This document shows, piece after piece, positions 36,301-44,032 of a DNA stretch of 64,000 nt. The DNA is taken from the NCBI GenBank assembly GCA_045531455.1, contig JAZSEA010000075.1:62001-126000 (forward strand). Direction: 5' to 3'. This DNA comes from CAG-390 sp045531455. GTDB taxonomy: Bacteria; Bacillota; Clostridia; Oscillospirales; CAG-272. The notes under the pieces were generated by a model, which saw only the letters and a program-made list of their open reading frames with translations, was not told where the DNA came from and did no database searches. Within the stretch, counting starts at the first letter, position 1. Each line of letters opens with the position of its first letter. The translations under genes and the position numbers were made by a program.

Positions 36301-36559
36301 GTCCGCTTGAAGCATAATTATACGCAAGTCCGCCGTGGACTCTGAAAAGCTTGTTTGCCAATCTCGAAAAGTTCAATACCTCGATATTCAACTGCGAGGA
36401 AGGCGGTAACAGCTTGACTACGTCACGCTCAGCCGCGACAGTCATCTGTTCGGGAACGATGAGCAAGGCATTATTGCCTTCGGCGGCATCCTTCTCGAGA
36501 TAAGAGTATACTAATTGCGTTTTTCCCGTACCGGGATTTCCGTAAATGAATCTAACCAT
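33308..36559 (-). CDS. addB: ATP-dependent helicase/nuclease subunit B
   Basis: Second subunit of AddAB, with an inactivated helicase core that recognises Chi and a second nuclease domain. It has 1083 residues. The Walker A FIYGNPGTGKTQLVYSYL is at the N-terminus. The nuclease part has GVIDRVDVF and RVVDYKTGSKTF. The Fe-S staple is visible as a distant Cys in YTNCKFAYSCKYYL plus HCKYCKYSFIC at the C-terminus. The start is ATG 36559, 9 bases after AAGG; an in-frame ATG at 36583 lies inside the previous gene. It is separated from the queG-like stop by 4 bases. Confidence 0.95.
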   Translation of the reverse strand: MVRFIYGNPGTGKTQLVYSYLEKDAAEGNNALLIVPEQMTVAAERDVVKLLPPSSQLNIEVLNFSRLANKLFRVHGGLAYNYASSGLQKLLMWRALHTALPFLSEYRVSSSDDSSLSDAMLTTYKEITAGGISFESLDNISQVKRGSLLSNKLKDISTVCSVYSAMLSDKYTDSNNELGRLAALLEDTQCLKGYRVYLDGFTSFTGLEHKIIKQIIGQADVLTVTIGLPSPSYNGIDTLSLKQCSDRLRRDTAAIGTKSENVYLSENRRTQKADLSYLSSDLWSIDSETDFEYDESDHSVELYRAADIYDECEFAAAKIRELVESGYRYKDIAIIARNADKYKGIIEPALDNMELRYFISEKTDLSLSPVARLILSAIKVINYGWKRGDVIAHLKTGLCKISPHDADIFESYTAKWNINGKGITTADPWSMNPDGYTTVWSERGAETLRIANEVKKVFIGNLKSLISEMKSAQTYSEMCIAIVNYLELLDVRGSLIELASRYLADNKLREASDCAKLYDTTLEALDCVCDAFPDDVKPDISTFATALKISFSESDLGSIPTSQDEITIGSANMLRTDNIKCAVILGACDGEFPAGTENAGLLTDNERSELISLGVQVSGDSSIKASDELYYFRRAVAAPSEKLIIFTRADSEPSIAFTKICNIFSRIIVKDTSSLLLPRLKSLPSIREYARVLKGTPEGEAIIRLINDHNNDEVESSLSYQDITIDASADVVDPQVLRSVLGLDLRISQSKIEQYTNCKFAYSCKYYLSLNDSDRAEFAYNSIGTFIHYVLEKFLFRVFVIEKGIYPEEDKINEIIDEIIDLYINDLFSDKNRKSARLMHLVARLKKTSKLIIDDLMNEFSDSSFKPEFFELRIGSKDIPSIRLNLKDGSTISLNGVIDRVDVFRDGEKVYLRVVDYKTGSKTFSVSDISEGLNLQLLLYIFSLTKQKNKNIEKLFGGMPVAGAITYLSATSAKVKADSLSDTDKAVGNAIADIKRTGLILNDDSVIEAVSHSGDDRLLMKTARKNSYIDSQGLDTLYNTVCEVLTEIGNTMISGNINAIPKSGSDHCKYCKYSFICKASRKS

Positions 36560-36563
36560 ATTA

Positions 36564-37379
36564 TCAATCCTTATCAACTTCATTCAAGATATTGATATTT
36601 CTCAAAATCGTATTAACACCGCGCCAACTGTAAGCCCTTGATTTGTAATCTGTTACATTATTTATGCTTTCTTCATCCGGACAAGTTATTACGTTGCTTT
36701 CAAACCAATTAACATCGGTATATATTTCACCGTTTTTTATGGCTTTGATTGTATGCGGACAGACCTCCTGACAAATATCACATCCCCATACAGTTTTGTA
36801 TTTACGTATTAGTTCTTTTTCTTCTTCAGAGAGCGCGCCCTTCTTTTGTGTGATAGATGACAAACAATCACAAGTACCCGAGAGGAAGCCCGGACAGGCA
36901 TTTATACACCTACCGCAATTCTCGCAATACTTCATCTCTTGAGCAACAGCATTGCAATCAAGATCGGTAATTAATTCACATAGAAACACGTATGAGGAAT
37001 ACTTAGGAGTTATTAGCAGACTGTGAGTGCCGATTATTCCCAATCCAGCTTTTGCTGCAGCGTTCTTTTCATTAATAGGAGAATGATCGCAGAAAAAACG
37101 GAAATTATTATCGTGAAAGATCGATTTTGCAGATGCAACAATCGCTTCGCCAATATTTTGGATCAAGTTATGGTAGTCATAAGCCAGCGCATATGCCGAG
37201 ACAGTTTTTTCATCGTTACAAAATTTGGTGTAATACGGAATGGTACAGATATACACACTTTGGGGCGTGAAGCCAATGTTTGAAGCAAGACGCTCGTTTA
37301 TGATTTCACAGTCTTCATATTTAATTATTGCAACGTCGGCAACGCCGCATTTCTTGATTTCCGGTATAAGTCTTTCCAT
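36564..37379 (-). CDS. Short QueG-like 4Fe-4S double-cluster protein
   Basis: A 271-residue protein related to epoxyqueuosine reductase QueG. It has two ferredoxin-type clusters: CENCGRCINACPG (about 150-162) and WGCDICQEVCPH (about 196-207), and the family segment GIIGTHSLLITPKYSSYVFL. It is shorter than QueG (about 350) and lacks the C-terminal HEAT-like repeats, so it is a QueG-like branch whose activity is not certain. No queuosine genes are nearby. It is the first gene of the addB-addA operon, with GGAGG before the ATG. Confidence 0.82.
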   Translation of the reverse strand: MERLIPEIKKCGVADVAIIKYEDCEIINERLASNIGFTPQSVYICTIPYYTKFCNDEKTVSAYALAYDYHNLIQNIGEAIVASAKSIFHDNNFRFFCDHSPINEKNAAAKAGLGIIGTHSLLITPKYSSYVFLCELITDLDCNAVAQEMKYCENCGRCINACPGFLSGTCDCLSSITQKKGALSEEEKELIRKYKTVWGCDICQEVCPHTIKAIKNGEIYTDVNWFESNVITCPDEESINNVTDYKSRAYSWRGVNTILRNINILNEVDKD

Positions 37380-37406
37380 TGAGTTCCTCCCTTTGTTTCA
37401 TATTAA

Positions 37407-37435
37407 AGTATATCATATTTTTTATATTAATACAA
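37407..37435 (-). promoter_or_regulatory. Promoter of the queG-like/addB/addA operon
   Basis: Minus-strand TTGTAT (37430-37435), 17 bases, TATACT (37407-37412), about 28 bases before the ATG at 37379. Confidence 0.75.
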
Positions 37436-37557
37436 TAAGAAAATCAAAAATCTTTCTATCAATATTTCAATACTTCAACTTATTTTTATTGGAACATCAT
37501 AGAATCTTCACATTTCCGAGTTATAATTAGTTTGTAATAATTTAAGGAGGATTGATC

Positions 37558-38985
37558 ATGTTAGATTATGAAGATAAAAACAATAATTCTGAAATCAATG
37601 AAGTAAAAGAATCAAATGATACTTCGGAAAGTAAGATAGAGATTGCGGAATTACACGAAAATACTGAGCAGAAGATAACGTACGGAGCAGTTTACTATCC
37701 GCAAAAGGATGGAAAGACATACACCTGCAACCAGTATTCAGCAAGCCAAGATGTTGGCGCACCCACTTCACCAGAGAACATCGATAACGCACATAGATCT
37801 TCTGAAAAGAAAAAGAAGAGATCAAGGAGTATTATTGGTGTAATAGCTTTTTCGATAGTATTGATCGTAGTATTTTCTGCATTATCGGCGATTGCGGCAG
37901 CTTATTTAACTTATAATTTCTATCTGCCCGAAGAAATACCGGGTACATCCGAAGTTCAGAATACCAGACCTACTCCGCCCGAAAAGAACGACGTGTATAT
38001 TGATAAGACTCGTCCCGATTATTCAACACATACAAAAGAGCCGGGAAATCTTATGACTATGGAGGAGGCTATCCTCGCTGTCAAGGATTCTGTTGTAGAA
38101 ATCACAACCGAAAGAGTTCAAAGCGGATTTGGAGGTTATTCACAGTACGTTGTCAGCGGAGCAGGAAGCGGAGTTATCATTTCGACAGGCGGGTATATCA
38201 TAACCAATCACCACGTTATCGAAGGTGCAAGCAACATTATAGTCAGACTTACCGATGGCACCGAATATGATGCCACGCTTATTGCAACGGACAGTAAGAC
38301 AGACGTTGCTGTCATCGCTATCACGCCCCTTGAAGGTGTTGAACTGACTACAGCGGTTATCGGAAGCAGCGAAAGCCTCACTCTCGGACAAACCGTTATA
38401 GCGATCGGTAATCCTCTCGGAAAGCTCGGAGGAACGGTTACCAACGGCATTATAAGCTCGCTTGCACGAGAAATCGCAACCGAGGGAAGCGGAACTATGA
38501 CACTTCTACAGACAAATGCAGCAGTAAGCCCCGGTAATTCAGGCGGAGGACTATTTGACCTTTACGGCAGACTTATCGGAGTGGTGAATGCAAAATCCAC
38601 CGGTGAAGGCGTAGAAGGAATCAGCTTTGCTATCCCGATCGATACGGCTTGGGACGTTGCAACTCAGCTTATTGACAAAGGTTACGTTTCGGGGCGTCCG
38701 ACACTCGGAATCACAATAAAACAAATACAATATGGTGTAGCAATTTTCGGCGAAACCTATTATCAGCTTGTTGTTGCTGATAATAACGGAAATTCCGATT
38801 TTAAAGATAATGATATTATTCTCGGTATCGAAGGAATAGAGGTTGCCTCACTAACCGATCTCAACGATATCATCTATTCCCACAAGATCGGTGACACTAT
38901 TACCGTTAACGTCTATAGAAACAGAAAGCAGGTTGACATAGAGGTTACTTTGACTGAATTTATCCCTCAGTCGTCGCAATCATAA
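37558..38985 (+). CDS. htrA: HtrA/DegP-type membrane-anchored serine protease
   Basis: Surface quality-control protease of 475 residues. A long cytoplasmic N-terminus (1-90) ends in a basic cluster, a membrane anchor spans about 92-116, then come the S1C protease domain and a C-terminal PDZ domain (about 385-465). The triad is complete: His219 (TNHHVI), Asp249 (TDVAVIAI) and Ser328 (SPGNSGGGL). The start is ATG 37558, 7 bases after AAGGAGG; an in-frame TTG at 37552 is too close to the site. It is 15 bases before a response regulator and kinase pair, suggesting the pair controls envelope stress and htrA itself. Confidence 0.95.
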   Translation: MLDYEDKNNNSEINEVKESNDTSESKIEIAELHENTEQKITYGAVYYPQKDGKTYTCNQYSASQDVGAPTSPENIDNAHRSSEKKKKRSRSIIGVIAFSIVLIVVFSALSAIAAAYLTYNFYLPEEIPGTSEVQNTRPTPPEKNDVYIDKTRPDYSTHTKEPGNLMTMEEAILAVKDSVVEITTERVQSGFGGYSQYVVSGAGSGVIISTGGYIITNHHVIEGASNIIVRLTDGTEYDATLIATDSKTDVAVIAITPLEGVELTTAVIGSSESLTLGQTVIAIGNPLGKLGGTVTNGIISSLAREIATEGSGTMTLLQTNAAVSPGNSGGGLFDLYGRLIGVVNAKSTGEGVEGISFAIPIDTAWDVATQLIDKGYVSGRPTLGITIKQIQYGVAIFGETYYQLVVADNNGNSDFKDNDIILGIEGIEVASLTDLNDIIYSHKIGDTITVNVYRNRKQVDIEVTLTEFIPQSSQS

Positions 38986-39000
38986 CGGAGGAAATCGGAA

Positions 39001-39711
39001 TTGTACAAAATACTTGTTGTAGATGACGAGCTTGGAATAAGATCTATAATCAGAAAATATGCCGAATTCCAAGGACACACAGTTTATGAGGCATCGGACG
39101 GTATGGAAGCAGTAATGCTATGCAAGGACACGGCTTTGGATATCATTATTATGGACATTATGATGCCCGAGCTTGACGGCTTTTCAGCTGTTCGCGAGAT
39201 TCGAAAAACAAGCAGCATTCCAATCATTATGCTTTCTGCGCGTGGGGAAGAGTATGACAAGATCAACGGTTTTAACCTCGGAATTGACGATTACGTTGTC
39301 AAGCCTTTCTCTCCTCGAGAGCTGATGTTGAGGATTGAAGCTGTAATGAAGCGAGTTTCTGTTCACGGCGAAATTGATAAAAGCGACGAGCTCGAACACG
39401 ATATAGTTGAAATTGACGGCGGCGGGCTTAAAATTGATATTACCGCTAGGATCGTTTATATTGATGGCAACAGGATCGAAATGTCTCCGAAGGAATACGA
39501 GCTGTTTTTCTATATGCTTTTGAACAGAAATATTGCTCTTTCAAGGGAGAAGCTGATATGCGAAGTTTGGGGATACGATTTTTACGGCGACGCTCGTACT
39601 CTTGATACGCACATAAAACTTTTGCGCAAATCACTTGGCAGATATTCAAATCTGATCGTTACCTTACGCGGAATCGGTTACAGATTTGAAGCAAAAATCG
39701 AAAGGAAATAA
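39001..39711 (+). CDS. OmpR/PhoB-family response regulator
   Basis: A 236-residue two-domain regulator. In the receiver domain (1-115) the phospho-acceptor is Asp52 (IIIMDIMMPELDG), with acidic pocket Asp8/Asp9 and Lys101 (VVKPFSPREL). The DNA-binding winged helix (about 135-232) has SPKEYELFFYMLLNRN and LDTHIKLLRKSL. It starts with TTG, 9 bases after GGAGG. It is probably phosphorylated by the kinase encoded 12 bases downstream. Confidence 0.95.
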   Translation: MYKILVVDDELGIRSIIRKYAEFQGHTVYEASDGMEAVMLCKDTALDIIIMDIMMPELDGFSAVREIRKTSSIPIIMLSARGEEYDKINGFNLGIDDYVVKPFSPRELMLRIEAVMKRVSVHGEIDKSDELEHDIVEIDGGGLKIDITARIVYIDGNRIEMSPKEYELFFYMLLNRNIALSREKLICEVWGYDFYGDARTLDTHIKLLRKSLGRYSNLIVTLRGIGYRFEAKIERK

Positions 39712-39723
39712 TTAAAATTCGAT

Positions 39724-41244
39724 ATGAACAACAAAAGGTCAAAGAAATCAAGCGGATTGGGTATTCGCAGTCAGCTTGTAATCGGGTTTACTCTGTTTGT
39801 GCTGATTGTTTTGATTATCGTTTGGATATTCCAGGTGTTGCTTCTCGATTTCTTTTACGAACAAACTAAACTATCAGACTTAAGGGCGGTTCAGCAAGGA
39901 ATTGATGACGCAATAGCACTTGACAATCTTGAATCTGCTTGCAGTGATCTCGCTGTTGATTATGACGTATGCATAGCTGTCTATGAAGTAAATGAAGGCA
40001 AACTTGGGGATATAATTATCAGTAAAGAGGTATCTCCGACTTGTATGATCCATTATTCAAATTCTCAAGTGTTGAATTCTTATTATGAAAGAGCACTTGA
40101 AGGAGGTGGCGAGTACACAGAAAGATTCAGTCTGACAGCTCAAGAGACACTTCCTTCGAAGTCCGAAGGACACAAGGATAAACCGCGCCCTTCTCATAAG
40201 GAGGAGATTCAGAAAGATTCTACTGTAAACGATGTGTTCGTTATTGCCGTTTCGGTAAAATCTCTCCTTGATTCCGATGGGAACGAGTATGCGGCTTTCA
40301 TTAATCTGAGATTCACACCGGTTAATGCCGTACAACATACAAGAAGCGTACAATATATATATATTGCAATCGTAGTCGTTTTTTCAGCAATTATATTTTC
40401 GTTTCTCTTCTCGTCAAAAATCGCGCGTCCGCTTGAACGAATGACTGTTTCGGCAGAAAAAATGGCAAACGGCGATTATTCAACTGTCTTTAAGGGCGAA
40501 GGGTATCGTGAAACAAGGCGTTTGGCGCAAACCCTTAATTACGCTGTAACTGAAATATCGCAAACAGAGAAGCTTCAACGAGAATTGATTGCGAATGTTT
40601 CGCACGATCTCAGAACCCCACTTACTTTGATCTCTGGATACGCTGAAATGATGAGAGACATTCCCGGAGAAAACACCCCGGAGAACAATCAAGTGATCAT
40701 TGATGAAACGAAGAGACTTACTACGCTCGTCAACGATATGCTTGACTTTTCAAAATATAATTCGGGGTTTGAAGAGCCGGATCTTCGCGCGTTTAATCTA
40801 ACCGAATCGGTGAGAAGCGTTATCAAAAGATACAGCGAGCTCGTTCGTCAAAAGAATTACCGATTTATCTTCTCAGCTTCTGAGGAAGTAACTGTAGTTG
40901 CAGATGAACGTATGATCCTGCAGGTCATTTACAATCTGATAAACAATGCTGTAAATTATACCGGAGATGATAAGACTGTAACAATAGAACAGACGATTAT
41001 CGATGGTGAAACCGTAAAGATCTCTTTTTCTGATACAGGCAACGGAATCCCCGAAGACGTTATAACCCAGATCTGGAATCGCTATTATAAAGTCGAAAAG
41101 TCGCACAAGAGGGCTGTTACTGGGAGCGGTCTCGGTCTCTCGATAGTCAGCAAGCTTCTGCAACTACACTCTGCCGAATACGGAGTTGAATCTTCCGTTA
41201 ACGCCGGATCCACCTTCTGGTTTAAACTCAAAATAAAAAAATAA
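39724..41244 (+). CDS. Sensor histidine kinase
   Basis: A 506-residue membrane kinase. TM1 is about 20-42, with an extracellular sensor region of about 170 residues (45-212) and TM2 about 215-237. Then come a HAMP domain (SSKIARPLERMTVSAEKMANG), HisKA with phospho-acceptor His in NVSHDLRTPLTLISGYAEMM (about 295), and an HATPase domain with NLINNAVNYT, FSDTGNGIPE and GSGLGLSIV. The sensor region resembles no family I can name. It pairs with the upstream regulator and the HtrA gene, as in CiaRH-HtrA type envelope-stress loci. Confidence 0.95.
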   Translation: MNNKRSKKSSGLGIRSQLVIGFTLFVLIVLIIVWIFQVLLLDFFYEQTKLSDLRAVQQGIDDAIALDNLESACSDLAVDYDVCIAVYEVNEGKLGDIIISKEVSPTCMIHYSNSQVLNSYYERALEGGGEYTERFSLTAQETLPSKSEGHKDKPRPSHKEEIQKDSTVNDVFVIAVSVKSLLDSDGNEYAAFINLRFTPVNAVQHTRSVQYIYIAIVVVFSAIIFSFLFSSKIARPLERMTVSAEKMANGDYSTVFKGEGYRETRRLAQTLNYAVTEISQTEKLQRELIANVSHDLRTPLTLISGYAEMMRDIPGENTPENNQVIIDETKRLTTLVNDMLDFSKYNSGFEEPDLRAFNLTESVRSVIKRYSELVRQKNYRFIFSASEEVTVVADERMILQVIYNLINNAVNYTGDDKTVTIEQTIIDGETVKISFSDTGNGIPEDVITQIWNRYYKVEKSHKRAVTGSGLGLSIVSKLLQLHSAEYGVESSVNAGSTFWFKLKIKK

Positions 41245-41253
41245 TTCCAACTC

Positions 41254-41299
41254 ATATTCCCGTCAAAAGCTAAATTATTAATGCTTTTGGCGGGAATAT
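41254..41299 (+). terminator. Hairpin after the histidine kinase gene
   Basis: A 17-bp stem (41254-41270 with 41283-41299) with one G-T pair and a 12-base loop, starting 10 bases after the kinase stop. The T-tract is weak. It probably ends the htrA-regulator-kinase transcript. Confidence 0.7.
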
Positions 41300-41343
41300 T
41301 GTGTACTTTCTGTATAATTTTCTTAAAAAAAGAGAGATTTATC

Positions 41344-41372
41344 TTGTATTTTATTCAATATTGTAATATAAT
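41344..41372 (+). promoter_or_regulatory. Promoter of the sortase operon
   Basis: TTGTAT (41344-41349), 17 bases, TATAAT (41367-41372), 39 bases before the sortase ATG. Confidence 0.72.
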
Positions 41373-41410
41373 TTGATGTGAATATAATTATTTTGAAAGG
41401 AGGCACACGA

Positions 41411-42427
41411 ATGTCAAACGTCACAAATAACTTCGTACCCGCCGCAAATACCCCTGATAACACAGACTTTATCGATTCTCTTAACAGTTTGAGTGTAGAG
41501 GACATTGTACCTCCTCATAAAAAGAAGAATAAAAAGAAAAGCTTTTCTTTTTTCAAGATTTCGCGTCTTCTTGTTGTTTTTCTTTGTATCGGTGTATTTG
41601 TTTACTGTATTTCCGAGCTATCATCTATTATGAATGATTATCAGCGAGGAGACAATCTTTACGGTGAAATTGAAAACGGATATCAATCCATTATCGAAGG
41701 TTGGACTCTTTCCAACGTATCTGCTATGAATATCTCGAAATCAGATATTCCGATGGCAAATTACGATGATGTCAAAACAAACGGTATTACAATTTATGAG
41801 CCTCCTGCAAACAGCATCGACCGCGTTACCTCGAGCCCGAAATTCAGAGCGTTGCTTTCCTTCATTGAAAACCTTAGAGATACGAAGAACAAGGATATGT
41901 ACGGATATATTTATATCCCCAATACCCAGGTTCAATATCCTATGGTTCAAACAACCGATAATGATTATTATCTTAAACACGCTTTTGATGGAGACTATCT
42001 TGCCGTAGGTTCAATTTTCATCGATTGCAGAAACGAAAAAAAGGTTGAGGATAATAAAAATATCGTTATTTACGGTCATAATATGCTCAACGGATCGATG
42101 TTTTGCGATGCAACGAAATTCCTTGACGAGAGCTTCTTTATGAATCCCGCCAACGATATTGAGATTACTACCTTTGACGGCCTTTATACTTTCCGCGTTT
42201 TCTCGGCTTATACGACCAACAAATACGATAATTACTTCAAAACCTATTTTCCGACCAATGATTCTTTTCTTGAATTTTTGACCGAAAGAGAAGCTAAATC
42301 GCATTTTCATAAGGAAGGCATCACATTCTCTCCCGATGATGTAATTATCACTCTGTCTACCTGCATTCTTGGAGATGACGACGGAAGATACGCAATTCAC
42401 GCAAAGCTTATTAAGGTTGAAAGATAA
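41411..42427 (+). CDS. srtB: Class B sortase
   Basis: Membrane transpeptidase of 338 residues that would link surface proteins to the cell wall or polymerise them. A cytoplasmic basic stretch (37-52) and an N-terminal membrane anchor (52-70) precede the sortase barrel. The catalytic set is complete: His223 (IYGHNM), Cys318 (TLSTC) and Arg326. The TLSTC motif and the YPMVQTTDNDYYLKH segment are of the SrtB type. The start is ATG 41411, 7 bases after AAAGGAGG. I find no sortase-signal protein in this window. It heads a plus-strand operon with rlmA, a glycosyltransferase and a secreted peptidase. Confidence 0.93.
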   Translation: MSNVTNNFVPAANTPDNTDFIDSLNSLSVEDIVPPHKKKNKKKSFSFFKISRLLVVFLCIGVFVYCISELSSIMNDYQRGDNLYGEIENGYQSIIEGWTLSNVSAMNISKSDIPMANYDDVKTNGITIYEPPANSIDRVTSSPKFRALLSFIENLRDTKNKDMYGYIYIPNTQVQYPMVQTTDNDYYLKHAFDGDYLAVGSIFIDCRNEKKVEDNKNIVIYGHNMLNGSMFCDATKFLDESFFMNPANDIEITTFDGLYTFRVFSAYTTNKYDNYFKTYFPTNDSFLEFLTEREAKSHFHKEGITFSPDDVIITLSTCILGDDDGRYAIHAKLIKVER

Positions 42428-42433
42428 CAAATA

Positions 42434-43273
42434 ATGAAAGAAACCGATTTTCTCATTTGTCCTATCTGCCATTCAAAGCTTGAAAGAACCGAAAAAAGCC
42501 TGATTTGTACCGGTGACTCTCATAAACGTCATTGTTTTGACCTGTCGTCATCGGGATACTCCGATCTTTCATACAGGTCCGGCGGAGGAGGAGACCCCAA
42601 GGATGCTGTTACCGATAGGACAGCTTTTCTTGACAAGGGATATTATCAGCCGCTTTCTGAATGCATTAACTCTATCTGTAAAGATTATCTCCAGCACGAT
42701 TTTTTCCTTGTTGACGCAGGTTGCGGGGAAGGGTATTATTCCGAAAGGATCGCGTCTGAATTCAGCCAAGCTTTTGTTTTCGGAGTTGATCTTTCTAAGC
42801 ATGCAGCTCATCGAGCGAGCGTAAGAAGGAATATCAGAAATGGAAACAATAGCTTCTATTCTGTTGCATCTGTATTTCAGCTTCCTGTTGCTGACAACTC
42901 CGCAGATTGTATTCTCTCGATGTTTGCTCCTGTTGCTCAAGCCGAAGCAGAACGAGTACTCAAAAACGATGGCATTATGATCATCGGAGCCGCGGGCGAA
43001 AGACATCTTTATCAGCTCAAGGAATCTATCTATGATACTGTTCATTTAAATGACGAAAGAGCCGATCTTCCTCAAGACACGGAACTACTCGACAAAAGAA
43101 AAGTATCATATATTTGTCATATAGATAACGCAGAAGACATCCGCAGACTGTTCGGTATGACACCTTACAGATTCAGGACTTCCGAAAGCTCACTGAAATT
43201 ATTGGACGAATTAACAAGTATAGATGTAGAAATTAACGTAGACTTCTATGTCTACAGATTTTCTCATAATTGA
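42434..43273 (+). CDS. rlmA: RlmA-family 23S rRNA (guanine-N1)-methyltransferase
   Basis: SAM-dependent methyltransferase of the RlmA I/II family, which methylates N1 of G745 or G748 in helix 35 of 23S rRNA. It has 279 residues. The N-terminal zinc finger is FLICPICHSKL with ICTGDSHKRHCFDLSSSGY (Cys10, Cys13, Cys27, His31 region). The SAM motif is LVDAGCGEGYYSERI (about 95-109), and motif IV is ILSMFAPVAQAEAERVL. The G748 form can affect tylosin-type macrolide sensitivity. It is 6 bases after the sortase gene. Confidence 0.92.
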   Translation: MKETDFLICPICHSKLERTEKSLICTGDSHKRHCFDLSSSGYSDLSYRSGGGGDPKDAVTDRTAFLDKGYYQPLSECINSICKDYLQHDFFLVDAGCGEGYYSERIASEFSQAFVFGVDLSKHAAHRASVRRNIRNGNNSFYSVASVFQLPVADNSADCILSMFAPVAQAEAERVLKNDGIMIIGAAGERHLYQLKESIYDTVHLNDERADLPQDTELLDKRKVSYICHIDNAEDIRRLFGMTPYRFRTSESSLKLLDELTSIDVEINVDFYVYRFSHN

Positions 43274-43286
43274 AAGGATATTTACT

Positions 43287-44018
43287 TTGAAAGTATCAGT
43301 TTGTATTCCTATGTACAACGAAGCTTCTGTAATTGCAGAAAATGCAAAGAGGCTTTGGGAGTATATGGAAAGCAATTTTGTAACCGAAAACGGTGAACGA
43401 GATTATGAAATTATATATTCCAACGATGGAAGCACCGACGGATGCGATAAGATTGTAAAAGATCTCGCGCTTCCCGGAATCAAGGTCGTTGGATATGAGA
43501 ATAACAAAGGCAAAGGATGCGCCGTAAGAACCGCTATGCTCGCTTCTTCGGGAGATATTGCTATGTTTACCGACGCTGATCTTGCTTACGGCACAGATGT
43601 CATTTCCGCTATGGTGGATGCTTTTGACAAGAACCCTCATAGTCATCTTGTTATAGGTTCGAGAAATCTCGCCGAAGACGGATACGCAAATTATACCTTC
43701 ATACGCAAGCTTGCTTCTAAAACTTACATCAAAGTACTTTCCATTGTCGGCGGTTTCAAACTTTCTGATTCGCAATGCGGATGCAAGGGCTTCAGAAGAG
43801 AAGCAGTTGATAAAATTTTTCCGCGGATGGAAGTAAACAGTTTTGCGTTTGATTTCGAGGCATTGCTTTGGGCAAATAAGTTCAATATGAAGATCACAGA
43901 AATGCCCGTCAGCGTCCTAGTTCACGGAGAATCCAAGGTACACATCGTTCGTGATACAGTTAAAATGCTTCGCGATATTCTCAAGATGAAGAAGAGAATC
44001 AATAAAACAAAAATTTAA
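43287..44018 (+). CDS. Family 2 glycosyltransferase
   Basis: A 243-residue GT-A glycosyltransferase, of the dolichyl-phosphate-type branch (DPM1/ALG5-like). It has VCIPMYNEASVI at the N-terminus, YSNDGSTDGCDKI (about 47-59), NKGKGCAVRTAMLASSGDI, the DxD-type MFTDADLAYG (about 95-104) and a QCGCKGFRREAV acceptor-site segment. There are no membrane helices. The start is TTG 43287 with AAAGGA 8 bases upstream; earlier in-frame codons overlap rlmA. It may make a polyprenyl-phosphate sugar for surface glycans, judged by family only. Confidence 0.88.
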   Translation: MKVSVCIPMYNEASVIAENAKRLWEYMESNFVTENGERDYEIIYSNDGSTDGCDKIVKDLALPGIKVVGYENNKGKGCAVRTAMLASSGDIAMFTDADLAYGTDVISAMVDAFDKNPHSHLVIGSRNLAEDGYANYTFIRKLASKTYIKVLSIVGGFKLSDSQCGCKGFRREAVDKIFPRMEVNSFAFDFEALLWANKFNMKITEMPVSVLVHGESKVHIVRDTVKMLRDILKMKKRINKTKI

Positions 44019-44032
44019 CGGAGTCAAATTTT

